From positions 1-64,000 of the forward strand of contig JBGVOD010000011.1 of the NCBI GenBank assembly GCA_045126215.1: a DNA stretch of 64,000 nucleotides, written 5' to 3'. The DNA comes from SVEL01 sp045126215 (GTDB taxonomy: Bacteria; Bacillota; Clostridia; Lachnospirales; Lachnospiraceae). Positions 7,568 through 15,970 of this stretch are shown here, piece after piece. The first letter of the stretch is position 1, and every line of letters begins with the position of its first letter. Made by a program: the position numbers and the translations under genes. The notes beneath the pieces were generated by a model. It made no database searches and was not told where the DNA came from. It was given only the letters and a program-made list of their open reading frames with translations.

Positions 7568-8110
7568 ATGACACTAGGAGAAAGAATTAAGATAATCCGC
7601 AATTTTCGGCAATTAACGCTTGAGGAGCTTGGCATCAAAGTTGGTTTTGAAGGCAAAGCAGCTAATGTACGAATATCTCAATATGAATCTGATTCAAAGA
7701 AACCACGACAAGAAATGATTTTAAAGCTTGCAGAAGCACTTGATTGCAATTATAAAGCTTTGGATGACTATTCTCTCGGTTCAGCTGAAGACATTATAGA
7801 AACACTCTTTTGGTTAGAGGAATCCATGATGTATTCTTCTGATAACAAATTCAAGAGATTTCAACGCTATGCCGCACCAAATGGTCTTATAACGCTTAAT
7901 ACGTTAACTCCTGTAAATGATGATAAAGATGTTAAAATGACTTATAACGAGCCGGAATCAAGTATTTCAGGCACACCTGTGGCTGTAACATTTAACTATG
8001 GATTGGTAAATGATTTCTTATTAGAATGGAATAAAAAGAAAATAGAATTATCTACAGGTAAAATTACACCTGAAGAATATTTTGAATGGAAAATAAAGTT
8101 TCCAGAGTGA
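7568..8110 (+). CDS. XRE-family HTH repressor of the element
   Basis: 180 aa. Residues ~1-65 form a Cro/C1-type helix-turn-helix (LGERIKIIRNFRQLTLEELG ... RISQYESDSKKPRQEMILKLAEAL). The C-terminal part is acidic, unassigned and probably for dimerization or signal sensing; no S24 peptidase motif is seen, so it is not a LexA-type cleaved repressor. It is the only plus-strand gene of the element and faces the xis-int operon across four operators. It probably keeps excision off and controls its own level. Confidence 0.85.
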   Translation: MTLGERIKIIRNFRQLTLEELGIKVGFEGKAANVRISQYESDSKKPRQEMILKLAEALDCNYKALDDYSLGSAEDIIETLFWLEESMMYSSDNKFKRFQRYAAPNGLITLNTLTPVNDDKDVKMTYNEPESSISGTPVAVTFNYGLVNDFLLEWNKKKIELSTGKITPEEYFEWKIKFPE

Positions 8111-8153
8111 TAAGTCGTGAAAATGGCTTATATACTGGCTATAATGCCCCTTG

Positions 8154-8172
8154 TAGTACCAAAATAGTACCA
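8154..8172. repeat. Tandem TAGTACCA repeats at the element's right end
   Basis: TAGTACCA at 8154-8161 and 8165-8172, 11 bp apart, with the same spacing as at 52-70. They may be integrase arm-type sites. Confidence 0.6.
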
Positions 8173-8179
8173 AAAGCAA

Positions 8180-8228
8180 AAAAAAAGCTCACAAATCCCC
8201 ATTTTACGGGCATTTGCGAGCTTTTTGT
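8180..8228 (-). terminator. guaA: Terminator of guaA carried by the mobile element
   Basis: Just after the guaA stop the minus strand has AAAAAGCTCGCAAAT...ATTTGTGAGCTT arms followed by nine T. It lies inside the element, so integration replaces the host terminator with the element's copy. Confidence 0.8.
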
Positions 8229-8229
8229 G

Positions 8230-8242
8230 ATTATTCAAACTC
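8230..8242. repeat. att core direct repeat, guaA copy
   Basis: ATTATTCAAACTC covers the last three guaA codons (Glu-Phe-Glu) and the stop on the minus strand, so the guaA product is unchanged by insertion. Confidence 0.85.
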
Positions 8243-9805
8243 AATAGTTCCTGGTGGTTTTGAAGTTAAATCATAGAATACTCGATTTACTCCTCTTACC
8301 TCATTTATTATTCTGCTCATTACTGTCTGTAATACTTCGAATGGGATTTCTGCTGCTTCTGCAGTCATAAAGTCAACTGTGCGAACTGCTCTTACTGCTA
8401 CTGCATAGTCATATGTTCTTTCATCACCCATAACACCTACTGAACGCATGTTGGTAAGTGCTGCAAAGTACTGATTTGGCATCCATGGTGCTTCTACGCC
8501 ATTTGCCTTCTTGTATTCAGCGGCAGCCTTGTCTACTTCTTCACGGTAGATGTAATCTGCATCCTGTACGATACGTACCTTGTCTGCAGTTACTTCGCCA
8601 ATGATTCTGATTCCAAGTCCTGGACCTGGGAATGGCTGACGATATACAAGATAATCTGGAAGGCCAAGTTCAAGACCAGCCTTACGAACTTCATCCTTGA
8701 ATAAGTTTCTGAGTGGTTCAATGATTTCCTTGAAATCAACGTAATCTGGAAGACCACCTACATTGTGGTGTGACTTGATTACTGCTGATTCACCACCAAG
8801 ACCTGATTCAACAACGTCTGGATATATAGTACCCTGAGCAAGAAAATCGACTCTACCAATTTTCTTTGCTTCTTCTTCGAATACTCTGATGAATTCTTCA
8901 CCAATGATCTTACGTTTCTGTTCAGGTTCTGTAACGCCTACAAGCTTGCCGTAATATCTATCAGCTGCATTCACTCTAACAAAATTGATATTAAACGAGC
9001 CACCATTACCGAATACACTCTCAACTTCGTCGCCTTCATTCTTACGAAGAAGACCATGGTCAACAAATACACATGTAAGCTGTGGACCAACTGCTTTTGC
9101 AAGTAAAGCTGCAAGAACAGATGAATCTACACCTCCTGAAAGAGCGAGCAATACCTTGCCGTCTCCGACTTTTTCACGTACTTCTTTAACTGCATTCTCA
9201 ACGAATGAGTCCATTCTCCAATATCCATGACATCCACAAACATTTCTTACAAAGTTGTAAAGCATCTTGCTACCTTCAACTGTGTGTAGAACTTCTGGAT
9301 GGAACTGAATAGCGTAAAGTTTCTTTTCTTCATATTCAGCTGCTGCAACTGGACAATCTGCTGTATGTGCTGTAATCTTGAAGCCTGGAGCAACACTTGA
9401 AATATAATCAAAATGACTCATCCAGCAGATAGTCTTTTCTTCAACATCTGCAAAGAGTGGAGAAGTCTTATCTACAAATACTTCTGTTTTACCATACTCA
9501 CGAACTGGAGCTTTCTCTACTTTACCACCAAGTACATGTGACATAAGCTGTGCACCATAACAAAGACCAAGAACCGGAATACCAAGTTCAAATAACTCCT
9601 TTGTGTATGTTGGCGAATCTGCTTCGTAGCAACTATTTGGTCCACCTGTCAAAATGATACCCATTGGATTCATTTCTTTAATTTTTTCAAGCTCTGTTCT
9701 GTATGAGTATATTTCACAATATACATTACATTCACGAACACGTCTTGCAACCAGCTGGTTGTACTGGCCACCAAAATCAATAACAATGATCTTTTCTTTT
9801 TCCAT
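8231..9805 (-). CDS. guaA: GMP synthase (glutamine-hydrolysing)
   Basis: 524 aa, full length. It converts XMP, ATP and glutamine to GMP in purine synthesis. The N-terminal class I amidotransferase has the nucleophile Cys in LGLCYGAQ and the FHPEV histidine. The central ATP pyrophosphatase has the P-loop SGGVDSS, and the C-terminal dimerization domain ends in the conserved KPPGTIEFE. AGGAGG precedes the start. The stop region is the attachment site of the mobile element. A short leader of about 50 nt leaves no room for a purine riboswitch. Confidence 0.98.
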   Translation of the reverse strand: MEKEKIIVIDFGGQYNQLVARRVRECNVYCEIYSYRTELEKIKEMNPMGIILTGGPNSCYEADSPTYTKELFELGIPVLGLCYGAQLMSHVLGGKVEKAPVREYGKTEVFVDKTSPLFADVEEKTICWMSHFDYISSVAPGFKITAHTADCPVAAAEYEEKKLYAIQFHPEVLHTVEGSKMLYNFVRNVCGCHGYWRMDSFVENAVKEVREKVGDGKVLLALSGGVDSSVLAALLAKAVGPQLTCVFVDHGLLRKNEGDEVESVFGNGGSFNINFVRVNAADRYYGKLVGVTEPEQKRKIIGEEFIRVFEEEAKKIGRVDFLAQGTIYPDVVESGLGGESAVIKSHHNVGGLPDYVDFKEIIEPLRNLFKDEVRKAGLELGLPDYLVYRQPFPGPGLGIRIIGEVTADKVRIVQDADYIYREEVDKAAAEYKKANGVEAPWMPNQYFAALTNMRSVGVMGDERTYDYAVAVRAVRTVDFMTAEAAEIPFEVLQTVMSRIINEVRGVNRVFYDLTSKPPGTIEFE

Positions 9806-9829
9806 GCCGTTCCTCCTGGGCTTTTAATA

Positions 9830-9863
9830 AATGTTGTCTTTTTATTAATGTTGTCTTTTTATT
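9830..9863 (-). repeat. 17-bp tandem repeat in the guaA leader
   Basis: AATGTTGTCTTTTTATT occurs twice back to back (9830-9846, 9847-9863). The upstream unit overlaps the -10 box. It may be an operator pair for a purine-responsive regulator; nothing proves this. Confidence 0.6.
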
Positions 9864-9889
9864 ATAGATAATAGATGTTTTATTGTCAA
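9861..9889 (-). promoter_or_regulatory. guaA: Consensus sigma-A promoter of guaA
   Basis: -35 TTGACA (complement of 9884-9889), 17-bp spacer, -10 TATAAT (complement of 9861-9866). Both boxes match the consensus exactly. Confidence 0.9.
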
Positions 9890-10340
9890 CTACGCGATTT
9901 ATAAGAAAATGAACCTATATCATTTAGAAAAAATTCTGTTGTTTCGAAAAAACTATTTTTCGAAATAAATCCTATTCTTTCGAAAAAAGATAACTTATAT
10001 ATTTAGGAAAAGATAACATATTTTTTCAAAAAAACATAACTTATATGCTAAAAAAATTACCCGAGAATAACAGCCAGCTTCCAGTTATCAGTCAAGAAAC
10101 CTTTTGTTATCTCTCAGGTACTTTTTTCGGAGAATTCCATAGATAGTTATTAAAACATTTTATAATCCTTATATTAGTAACACCTTATAAAATATTTATA
10201 CTCTTATACTTATGTGCTATATACTTACATGCTTATTTTACTCACATATTTATATACTTATTTACACACATACTTATATACTTATATACTTTTATACTTT
10301 TATACTCTTATATCAACATTTTCATAACCCCTCTATGTGA
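9890..10340. other. Gene-free AT-rich region with hairpins and a TATAC-rich array
   Basis: No open frame with a ribosome site was found. It contains a perfect TTTCGAAAAA/TTTTTCGAAA inverted repeat (9942-9965) with a third TTTCGAAAAA copy nearby, a long imperfect hairpin (10059-10072/10105-10119), and a degenerate array of 8-11 bp units ending in TATAC (about 10195-10312). Confidence 0.6.
10059..10125 (-). terminator. Probable bidirectional terminator upstream of guaA
   Basis: ACCTGAGAGATAACA on the minus strand pairs with TGTTATTCTCGGGT across a 32-nt loop, with T-runs on both sides. It probably ends transcripts of the small HTH gene. An attenuator role for guaA is unlikely because the guaA promoter lies downstream of it. 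Confidence 0.5.
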
Positions 10341-10670
10341 TTACATACTATTACGTAAATTTCTTATAGCAGATATTATAGGAATCATAGCTTCTATTTC
10401 CTGCTCTGAAGCATATCTTACATAATTTATCATTACCTTTTTGCTATCTGATAGTTCTTCATTATCGTCACTATCACTTACAAGCTCTGCTGTAGTAACA
10501 TTTATTGCATTACTAATCTGATCGAGTGTAGCAAGCGTTGGTGATACTGTTCCAGACAATATACCTGTTATAGTACTACTGGAAATGTCTGCTTTTTCAG
10601 CAAGAGCAGCCTGAGACATATGATATACCTTCAAATAGCGTCTAATATTCTTTGGTAAATCTGTATGCAT
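10341..10670 (-). CDS. Small XRE-family HTH regulator
   Basis: 109 aa from an ATG preceded by AGGAGG; the in-frame GTG nine codons earlier lies upstream of that ribosome site. Residues ~5-65 form a Cro/C1 helix-turn-helix (YHMSQAALAEKADISSSTIT ... SPTLATLDQISNAI). The acidic C-terminal ~40 residues have no known domain. Target genes are unknown; it stands alone between uvrA and guaA. Confidence 0.8.
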   Translation of the reverse strand: MHTDLPKNIRRYLKVYHMSQAALAEKADISSSTITGILSGTVSPTLATLDQISNAINVTTAELVSDSDDNEELSDSKKVMINYVRYASEQEIEAMIPIISAIRNLRNSM

Positions 10671-10725
10671 ATTATCCTCCTGTAAATAATAATTCACAAG
10701 GATATTTTACCATTATTTTACATAT

Positions 10726-10774
10726 AATATATGCCAACATATTGAATTTTCTGTTCAATATACTGGCATATATT
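10726..10774. terminator. Long hairpin downstream of uvrA
   Basis: Two 21-nt arms (10726-10746 and 10754-10774) match at 19 positions around a 7-nt loop. There is no clear T-run after it on the minus strand, so it may be a terminator, an mRNA-stabilising structure or a small mobile-repeat remnant. Confidence 0.5.
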
Positions 10775-10826
10775 CTTCTTCAGATACTTTATTTACTAGA
10801 AACTTTACTTTTAATAAATATCTATT

Positions 10827-13673
10827 TTATTTCGCTACTTTATTTTTCTCCAAATACTTCTTCACATATTTACCTGTATATGATTTCTTACATTTTGCGA
10901 TTTCCTCTGGAGTACCGGTTGCAACAACAGTACCTCCGCGTTCTCCGCCTTCAGGGCCTATATCTATAATGTAATCAGCAGTCTTAATTACATCAAGATT
11001 ATGTTCAATTACGACTACGGTATTGCCACCCTCTGACAGTTTCTGAAGTATTTCAACAAGCTTGTGCACATCTGCAAAATGAAGACCCGTTGTTGGTTCA
11101 TCAAGAATGTATATTGTCTTGCCTGTATCTCTCTTTGCTAATTCTGTTGCAAGTTTAACACGCTGTGCCTCACCGCCTGATAACTCTGTAGATGGTTGTC
11201 CCAATTTGATATACGAAAGTCCTACGTCATATAATGTCTGAATCTTTCGCTGAATTGATGGAACATTTTCAAAGAAATGCACTGCCTCCTCAACAGTCAT
11301 GTCAAGAACATCATATATGCTTTTCCCTTTATATTTAACCTCAAGAGTCTCTCTATTATATCGCTTACCTCCACATACCTCACATGGTACATATACATCA
11401 GGCAGAAAGTGCATCTCTATCTTTGTAATACCTGCGCCTGCACAAGCCTCACATCTGCCACCTTTTGCATTAAAGCTGAAACGTCCCTTCTTGTATCCAC
11501 GCTCCTTTGCATCCTTTGTAGCTGCGAATAAATCTCTTATTTGATCAAAAACACCTGTATATGTTGCAGGGTTAGATCTAGGTGTTCTTCCAATAGGTGA
11601 CTGGTCAATATCAATGACTTTATCCAGTTTTTCAACACCCAGTATCTCATCATGGTCGCCAGGTATAGTTCTTGCTCTATTAAGCTTCTTTGCAAGGCTC
11701 TTATATAATATCTCATTTACAAGTGAACTCTTACCCGAACCAGAGACACCTGTGACACACGTCATTACTCCAAGAGGAATATCTACATCAATATTTTTTA
11801 GATTATTCTGTCTAGCCCCCTTAACAGTAAGAAAACCTGTAGGCTTTCTTCTTGTTTCAGGAACTGGAATAAATTTCTTTCCACTAAGGTATGCCCCGGT
11901 AATAGACTCTTCACATTCCATTATTTCGTTGGCGGTTCCAGCCGCAACTATTTCGCCTCCACGGCTACCTGCACCCGGTCCCACATCCACAATAAAATCA
12001 GCAGCTAACATTGTATCCTCATCATGTTCAACTACAAGTAATGTATTGCCAAGGTCCCTCAAATGAATGAGCGTAGAAAGTAACTTATCATTATCTCTCT
12101 GATGCAATCCTATACTTGGTTCATCAAGAATGTATGCCACGCCCACAAGTCCTGAACCAATCTGTGTTGCAAGACGGATTCTCTGTGCTTCCCCACCCGA
12201 AAGCGTAGATGTAGCACGCGATAAAGATAAATAATCAAGTCCCACATTTACAAGAAATCCTATTCTTGCCTTTATTTCTTTTAATATCTCTGCGCCAATC
12301 ATAAGTGAACGTTCAGATAATTCCATATTATTAAGAAAATCCTGTAATTTCACTATAGACATATTTGTAATTTCAAAGATATTTTTATCTGCAACTGTAA
12401 CTGCCAGTGATGTCTTCTTAAGCCTTTGTCCATTACATGTGCCACATGGAGTAATCTGCATAAACTCCTCGTATTCTGCCTTAATTGTTTCGGAGCCTGT
12501 CTCGCGATATCTTCGTTCAACATTCTTAACCAATCCTTCGAACACAACATCATATACACCTTCACCACGTGTACCTTTGTAACGAACCTTCACATTTCTG
12601 CTATTTTTTCCATATACTATCAGATCCTGAATATCCCTTGGCAAATCCTTAAATGGCGTATCCAGACTAAACTTATATTCTGTAGCAAGAGCCTCAAGAA
12701 GTGCATGGGTAAAGCTTCCTTCATCATTTGAAGACTGCCAACCCATAACTACAATACAACCTTCATTTAAACTTAATGTTTCATCAGGAATCATGAGCCT
12801 TCTATCAAATTCCATATGATATCCAAGTCCTGCACATACAGGGCAAGCACCAAAAGGATTATTGAAAGAAAAGCTTCTAGGTTCTATCTCTTCCATGCTA
12901 ATTCCACAATCAGGGCAGGCAAAACTCTGGCTGAAATTAATCTGTTCCCCATCGATTATATCAATAATCATTTGTCCCTCAGCCACATGAAGTGCCGTTT
13001 CAATTGAATCTGTAAGTCTCTTTTCAATGCCATCCCTTACAGAAAGTCTGTCCACAACTATCTCTATACTATGCTTTATATTTTTATCGAGTACTATCTC
13101 TTCAGAAATCTCATACATATTTCCGTCTACTCTTATTCTTACAAAGCCACTCTTTTTCGCCTGTTCAAATACTTTCTCATGTCGTCCCTTCTTGCCTCTT
13201 ACTATTGGAGCAAGCACCTGAAACTTTGTACGCTCTGGAAGCGACATAATCTGATCTACCATCTGATCTATAGTCTGTTTTTTTACCTCTCTACCACAAT
13301 TTGGACAATGTGGCACCCCAATTCTGGCATATAAAAGTCTGAAATAATCGTATATCTCCGTAACAGTTCCAACTGTAGATCTCGGATTTCTATTTGTTGA
13401 TTTCTGATCAATGGAGATAGCTGGCGAAAGTCCCTCTATGCTCTCTACATTTGGTTTCTCCATCTGACCTAAGAACATTCTGGCATATGAAGACAAAGAT
13501 TCCATATATCTTCTCTGTCCTTCTGCATAAATAGTATCAAAAGCCAATGATGACTTTCCTGAACCACTTAATCCTGTCAGTACAACAAACTCATTTCTTG
13601 GTATGTCAACATTAACTCCTTTAAGATTATGTTCAGAAGCCCCCCTGATTTTTATAAATTCTTTCTTACTCAT
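10827..13673 (-). CDS. uvrA: Excinuclease ABC subunit A
   Basis: 948 aa, normal length. It is the damage-recognition ATPase of nucleotide excision repair. Two ABC modules are complete: Walker A GLSGSGKSS near the N-terminus and GVSGSGKSS near residue 645, signatures LSGGEAQRIRL and LSGGEAQRVKL, and DEP Walker B strands. Zinc-finger cysteines CPNCGR, CPDCG, CxxC pairs and CEACAGAG...CEVCGGKRY are present. It is last in the uvrB-uvrA pair, 68 nt after a duplicated fragment of the uvrB tail. Confidence 0.98.
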   Translation of the reverse strand: MSKKEFIKIRGASEHNLKGVNVDIPRNEFVVLTGLSGSGKSSLAFDTIYAEGQRRYMESLSSYARMFLGQMEKPNVESIEGLSPAISIDQKSTNRNPRSTVGTVTEIYDYFRLLYARIGVPHCPNCGREVKKQTIDQMVDQIMSLPERTKFQVLAPIVRGKKGRHEKVFEQAKKSGFVRIRVDGNMYEISEEIVLDKNIKHSIEIVVDRLSVRDGIEKRLTDSIETALHVAEGQMIIDIIDGEQINFSQSFACPDCGISMEEIEPRSFSFNNPFGACPVCAGLGYHMEFDRRLMIPDETLSLNEGCIVVMGWQSSNDEGSFTHALLEALATEYKFSLDTPFKDLPRDIQDLIVYGKNSRNVKVRYKGTRGEGVYDVVFEGLVKNVERRYRETGSETIKAEYEEFMQITPCGTCNGQRLKKTSLAVTVADKNIFEITNMSIVKLQDFLNNMELSERSLMIGAEILKEIKARIGFLVNVGLDYLSLSRATSTLSGGEAQRIRLATQIGSGLVGVAYILDEPSIGLHQRDNDKLLSTLIHLRDLGNTLLVVEHDEDTMLAADFIVDVGPGAGSRGGEIVAAGTANEIMECEESITGAYLSGKKFIPVPETRRKPTGFLTVKGARQNNLKNIDVDIPLGVMTCVTGVSGSGKSSLVNEILYKSLAKKLNRARTIPGDHDEILGVEKLDKVIDIDQSPIGRTPRSNPATYTGVFDQIRDLFAATKDAKERGYKKGRFSFNAKGGRCEACAGAGITKIEMHFLPDVYVPCEVCGGKRYNRETLEVKYKGKSIYDVLDMTVEEAVHFFENVPSIQRKIQTLYDVGLSYIKLGQPSTELSGGEAQRVKLATELAKRDTGKTIYILDEPTTGLHFADVHKLVEILQKLSEGGNTVVVIEHNLDVIKTADYIIDIGPEGGERGGTVVATGTPEEIAKCKKSYTGKYVKKYLEKNKVAK

Positions 13674-13680
13674 TTTTCGC

Positions 13681-13736
13681 TCTTTCTAATTACTCTTTAA
13701 CTTTTCTATCTCTATCATCTGGTCAAATATTGCTGT
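13681..13736 (-). pseudogene. Tandem duplicate of the uvrB 3' end
   Basis: 13681-13736 repeats 13737-13799 with a 56-bp period and a few changes. In frame it reads ...FDQMIEIEKLKSN-stop against DQMIEIKKLKSN-stop of uvrB. It has no start codon of its own and is a short coding relic in the uvrB-uvrA gap. Confidence 0.85.
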
Positions 13737-13741
13737 TCTTT

Positions 13742-15721
13742 CTAATTACTCTTTAACTTCTTTATCTCTATCATCTGGTCGCGAAGCATTGCCGCTGTTT
13801 CAAAATCAAGCTCTGCTGCTGCTTTATTCATCCTCTTCTTAATATCGCTAATCAGCTTCTCAAGTTCCTTATCACTCATTGATTCAGGGTCTTTCTCCAG
13901 TTTATCGACTGTCTTTGTAGCTGCTTTTGTGATACTAATAAGATCTCTAATGGCCTTCTTAATAGTCGTAGGTGTAATACCATGTGCCTCATTGTACTCC
14001 TGCTGAATCTTTCTACGCCTTACGGTTTCTTTTATAGCTTTGTCCATAGAATCTGTAATTGTATCAGCATACATAATTACATGACCTTCTGCATTTCTTG
14101 CAGCACGACCTACCGTCTGAATAAGTGAAGTCTCTGATCTTAGAAAGCCTTCCTTATCAGCATCAAGAATAGCTACTAGTGATATTTCAGGTATATCAAG
14201 TCCCTCTCTTAGAAGGTTAATTCCCACAAGAACATCGAAAACATCAAGACGCATATCTCTGATAATCTCTGTTCTTTCAAGTGTATCTATATCTGAATGA
14301 AGATATTTAACTCTAATGCCAACCTCCTGCATATATGTGGTTAAATCCTCCGCCATTCTTTTGGTAAGTGTAGTTACAAGTACTTTATTCTTCTTTTCTA
14401 CTTCCTTATTAATCTCTGATATCAAATCATCAATCTGCCCCTCTACAGGTCTTACAGATATCTCTGGGTCTAGTAATCCTGTTGGTCTAATAATCTGCTC
14501 TGCCCTAAGCAGCTCATGCTCTTCCTCGTACACATTTGGTGTAGCAGATACAAACATCATCTGATCTATCTTTCTCTCAAACTCCTCAAAATTCAATGGC
14601 CTGTTATCCTTGGCTGATGGGAGTCTGAATCCATAATCTACAAGAGTATTCTTTCTGGACTGGTCACCCGCATACATACCTCTGATTTGTGGAATTGTAA
14701 TATGTGACTCATCAACAATAATAAGAAAATCATCTCCGAAATAATCCATAAGTGTATGAGGTGTTTCACCTGGCTTTCCACCATATAGATATCGTGAATA
14801 ATTCTCTATACCCGAACAAAAACCTGTCTCCCTCATCATCTCAATATCAAAGTTTGTACGTTCTGAAATCCTTTGAGCCTCAAGTAGCTTGTCCTCACTT
14901 TTAAAGAAATCTACTCTTTCCTTTAAATCTACCTCTATCTCCTTCGTTGCCTTCATCATTTTATCAGGAGATACAACATAGTGAGATGCTGGAAATATCG
15001 CTACATGTTCAAGCTCAGCCTTAATGTCTGATGTTAATGTATCTATCTCTGTAATTCTATCAACTTCATCTCCAAAAAACTCTACTCTTATTGCTCTGTC
15101 AGCAGATGCTGCAGGGAATATCTCAACCACATCTCCCTTTACTCTGAATGTTCCACGATGGAAATCCATCTCATTTCTCTCATATTGTATATCAATAAGT
15201 TTTCTAATCACTTCGTCTCTATCTTTTACCATGCCTGGTCTAAGTGAAATAACCATCTCTTGATAATCAATTGGACTACCCAGACCATAAATACATGAAA
15301 CCGACGAAATAATAATAACATCCTTTCTCTCTGAAAGAGCAGCTGTAGCTGAATGTCGAAGCTTATCGATCTCATCATTTATCGAAGAATCCTTCTCTAT
15401 ATAAGTATCCGTAGATGGCACATATGCCTCTGGCTGGTAATAATCATAGTATGATACAAAATACTCTACAGCATTCTCAGGAAAAAACTCCTTGAACTCA
15501 CTGTAAAGCTGTGCCGCAAGTGTCTTATTATGTGCAATAATCAATGTTGGTTTATTTAATTGTTCAATAATATTGGCCATAGTGAAAGTTTTTCCTGAGC
15601 CAGTAACACCCAGCAATGTCTGAAACTGATTTCCCTCTTTGAAACCCTTCACCAGCTGTTCAATAGCCTGTGGCTGATCCCCAGTCGGCTTATATTCAGA
15701 ATGCAATATGAACTTATCCAT
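13742..15721 (-). CDS. uvrB: Excinuclease ABC subunit B
   Basis: 659 aa. It is the DNA helicase-like subunit that loads onto damage with UvrA and recruits UvrC. It shows Walker A GVTGSGKTFT, the beta-hairpin region YYDYYQPEAY, helicase motifs (DESHITIPQIRGM, VGINLLREGLDIPE, QTVGRAARN) and the C-terminal UVR motif (KRMNKAAAELDFETAAMLRD). The start is ATG MDKFILHSEY, 8 nt after GGAGGA; the frame stays open 19 codons upstream without a ribosome site. It is in one run with ctpA upstream and uvrA downstream. Confidence 0.98.
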   Translation of the reverse strand: MDKFILHSEYKPTGDQPQAIEQLVKGFKEGNQFQTLLGVTGSGKTFTMANIIEQLNKPTLIIAHNKTLAAQLYSEFKEFFPENAVEYFVSYYDYYQPEAYVPSTDTYIEKDSSINDEIDKLRHSATAALSERKDVIIISSVSCIYGLGSPIDYQEMVISLRPGMVKDRDEVIRKLIDIQYERNEMDFHRGTFRVKGDVVEIFPAASADRAIRVEFFGDEVDRITEIDTLTSDIKAELEHVAIFPASHYVVSPDKMMKATKEIEVDLKERVDFFKSEDKLLEAQRISERTNFDIEMMRETGFCSGIENYSRYLYGGKPGETPHTLMDYFGDDFLIIVDESHITIPQIRGMYAGDQSRKNTLVDYGFRLPSAKDNRPLNFEEFERKIDQMMFVSATPNVYEEEHELLRAEQIIRPTGLLDPEISVRPVEGQIDDLISEINKEVEKKNKVLVTTLTKRMAEDLTTYMQEVGIRVKYLHSDIDTLERTEIIRDMRLDVFDVLVGINLLREGLDIPEISLVAILDADKEGFLRSETSLIQTVGRAARNAEGHVIMYADTITDSMDKAIKETVRRRKIQQEYNEAHGITPTTIKKAIRDLISITKAATKTVDKLEKDPESMSDKELEKLISDIKKRMNKAAAELDFETAAMLRDQMIEIKKLKSN

Positions 15722-15784
15722 ATAAAATCCTCCATACGAAATTCCAAACATTTGTTCTAATACATTTAAGTATACCATATTATT

Positions 15785-15905
15785 TTTTATTGTAAAGTGC
15801 TTTTCACGTCCGCTACACCTATAGCAAAAGGGACATTTTGCACCCTAACCTTATAAATCAAGAAGCCATCACCTCACGACTTATCGTATAAGTGACAGCT
15901 TCCAA
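15785..15905. repeat. Copy of a dispersed repeat plus hairpin between ctpA and uvrB
   Basis: On the minus strand TATAAGGTTAGGGTGCAAAA (15836-15855) matches the start of the small element at 26547-26611. GCAAAA/TTTTGC (15823-15840) and GAAGC...GCTTC (about 15870-15903) can form hairpins. The only gene-free gap in the division/repair block is thus occupied by repeat-like DNA. Confidence 0.55.
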
Positions 15906-15970
15906 TTAAATATCAGTAAATATCAAATCCACTTTGGCATTCGCATACCATGATATCAGTATCTTTTTAA

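Larger units (their letters stand above)
129..8242. mobile_element. Integrative mobilizable element in the 3' end of guaA
   Basis: About 8.1 kb bounded by a perfect 13-bp direct repeat. It encodes a tyrosine integrase, an excisionase-like protein, MobC, a MOBV relaxase, a RepA-type ATPase, a HTH repressor and one cargo gene. The 3' end of guaA is an established integration site for tyrosine-recombinase islands. The element restores the guaA reading frame and carries its own hairpin terminator just after the stop. No coupling protein or type IV secretion genes are visible, so it would need a helper conjugative element to move. The mob region is richer in GC than the flanks and the cargo gene, which suggests a mosaic origin. 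Confidence 0.85.

Noticed and set aside
52..8172. TAGTACCA repeats as a CRISPR array
   Set aside because: Only two 8-bp units at each end, 11 bp apart, with no spacers of CRISPR length and no cas genes.
9805..9866. Purine riboswitch controlling guaA
   Set aside because: The promoter lies about 50 nt before the start codon, too short for an aptamer, and no conserved purine-riboswitch core was recognised further upstream.
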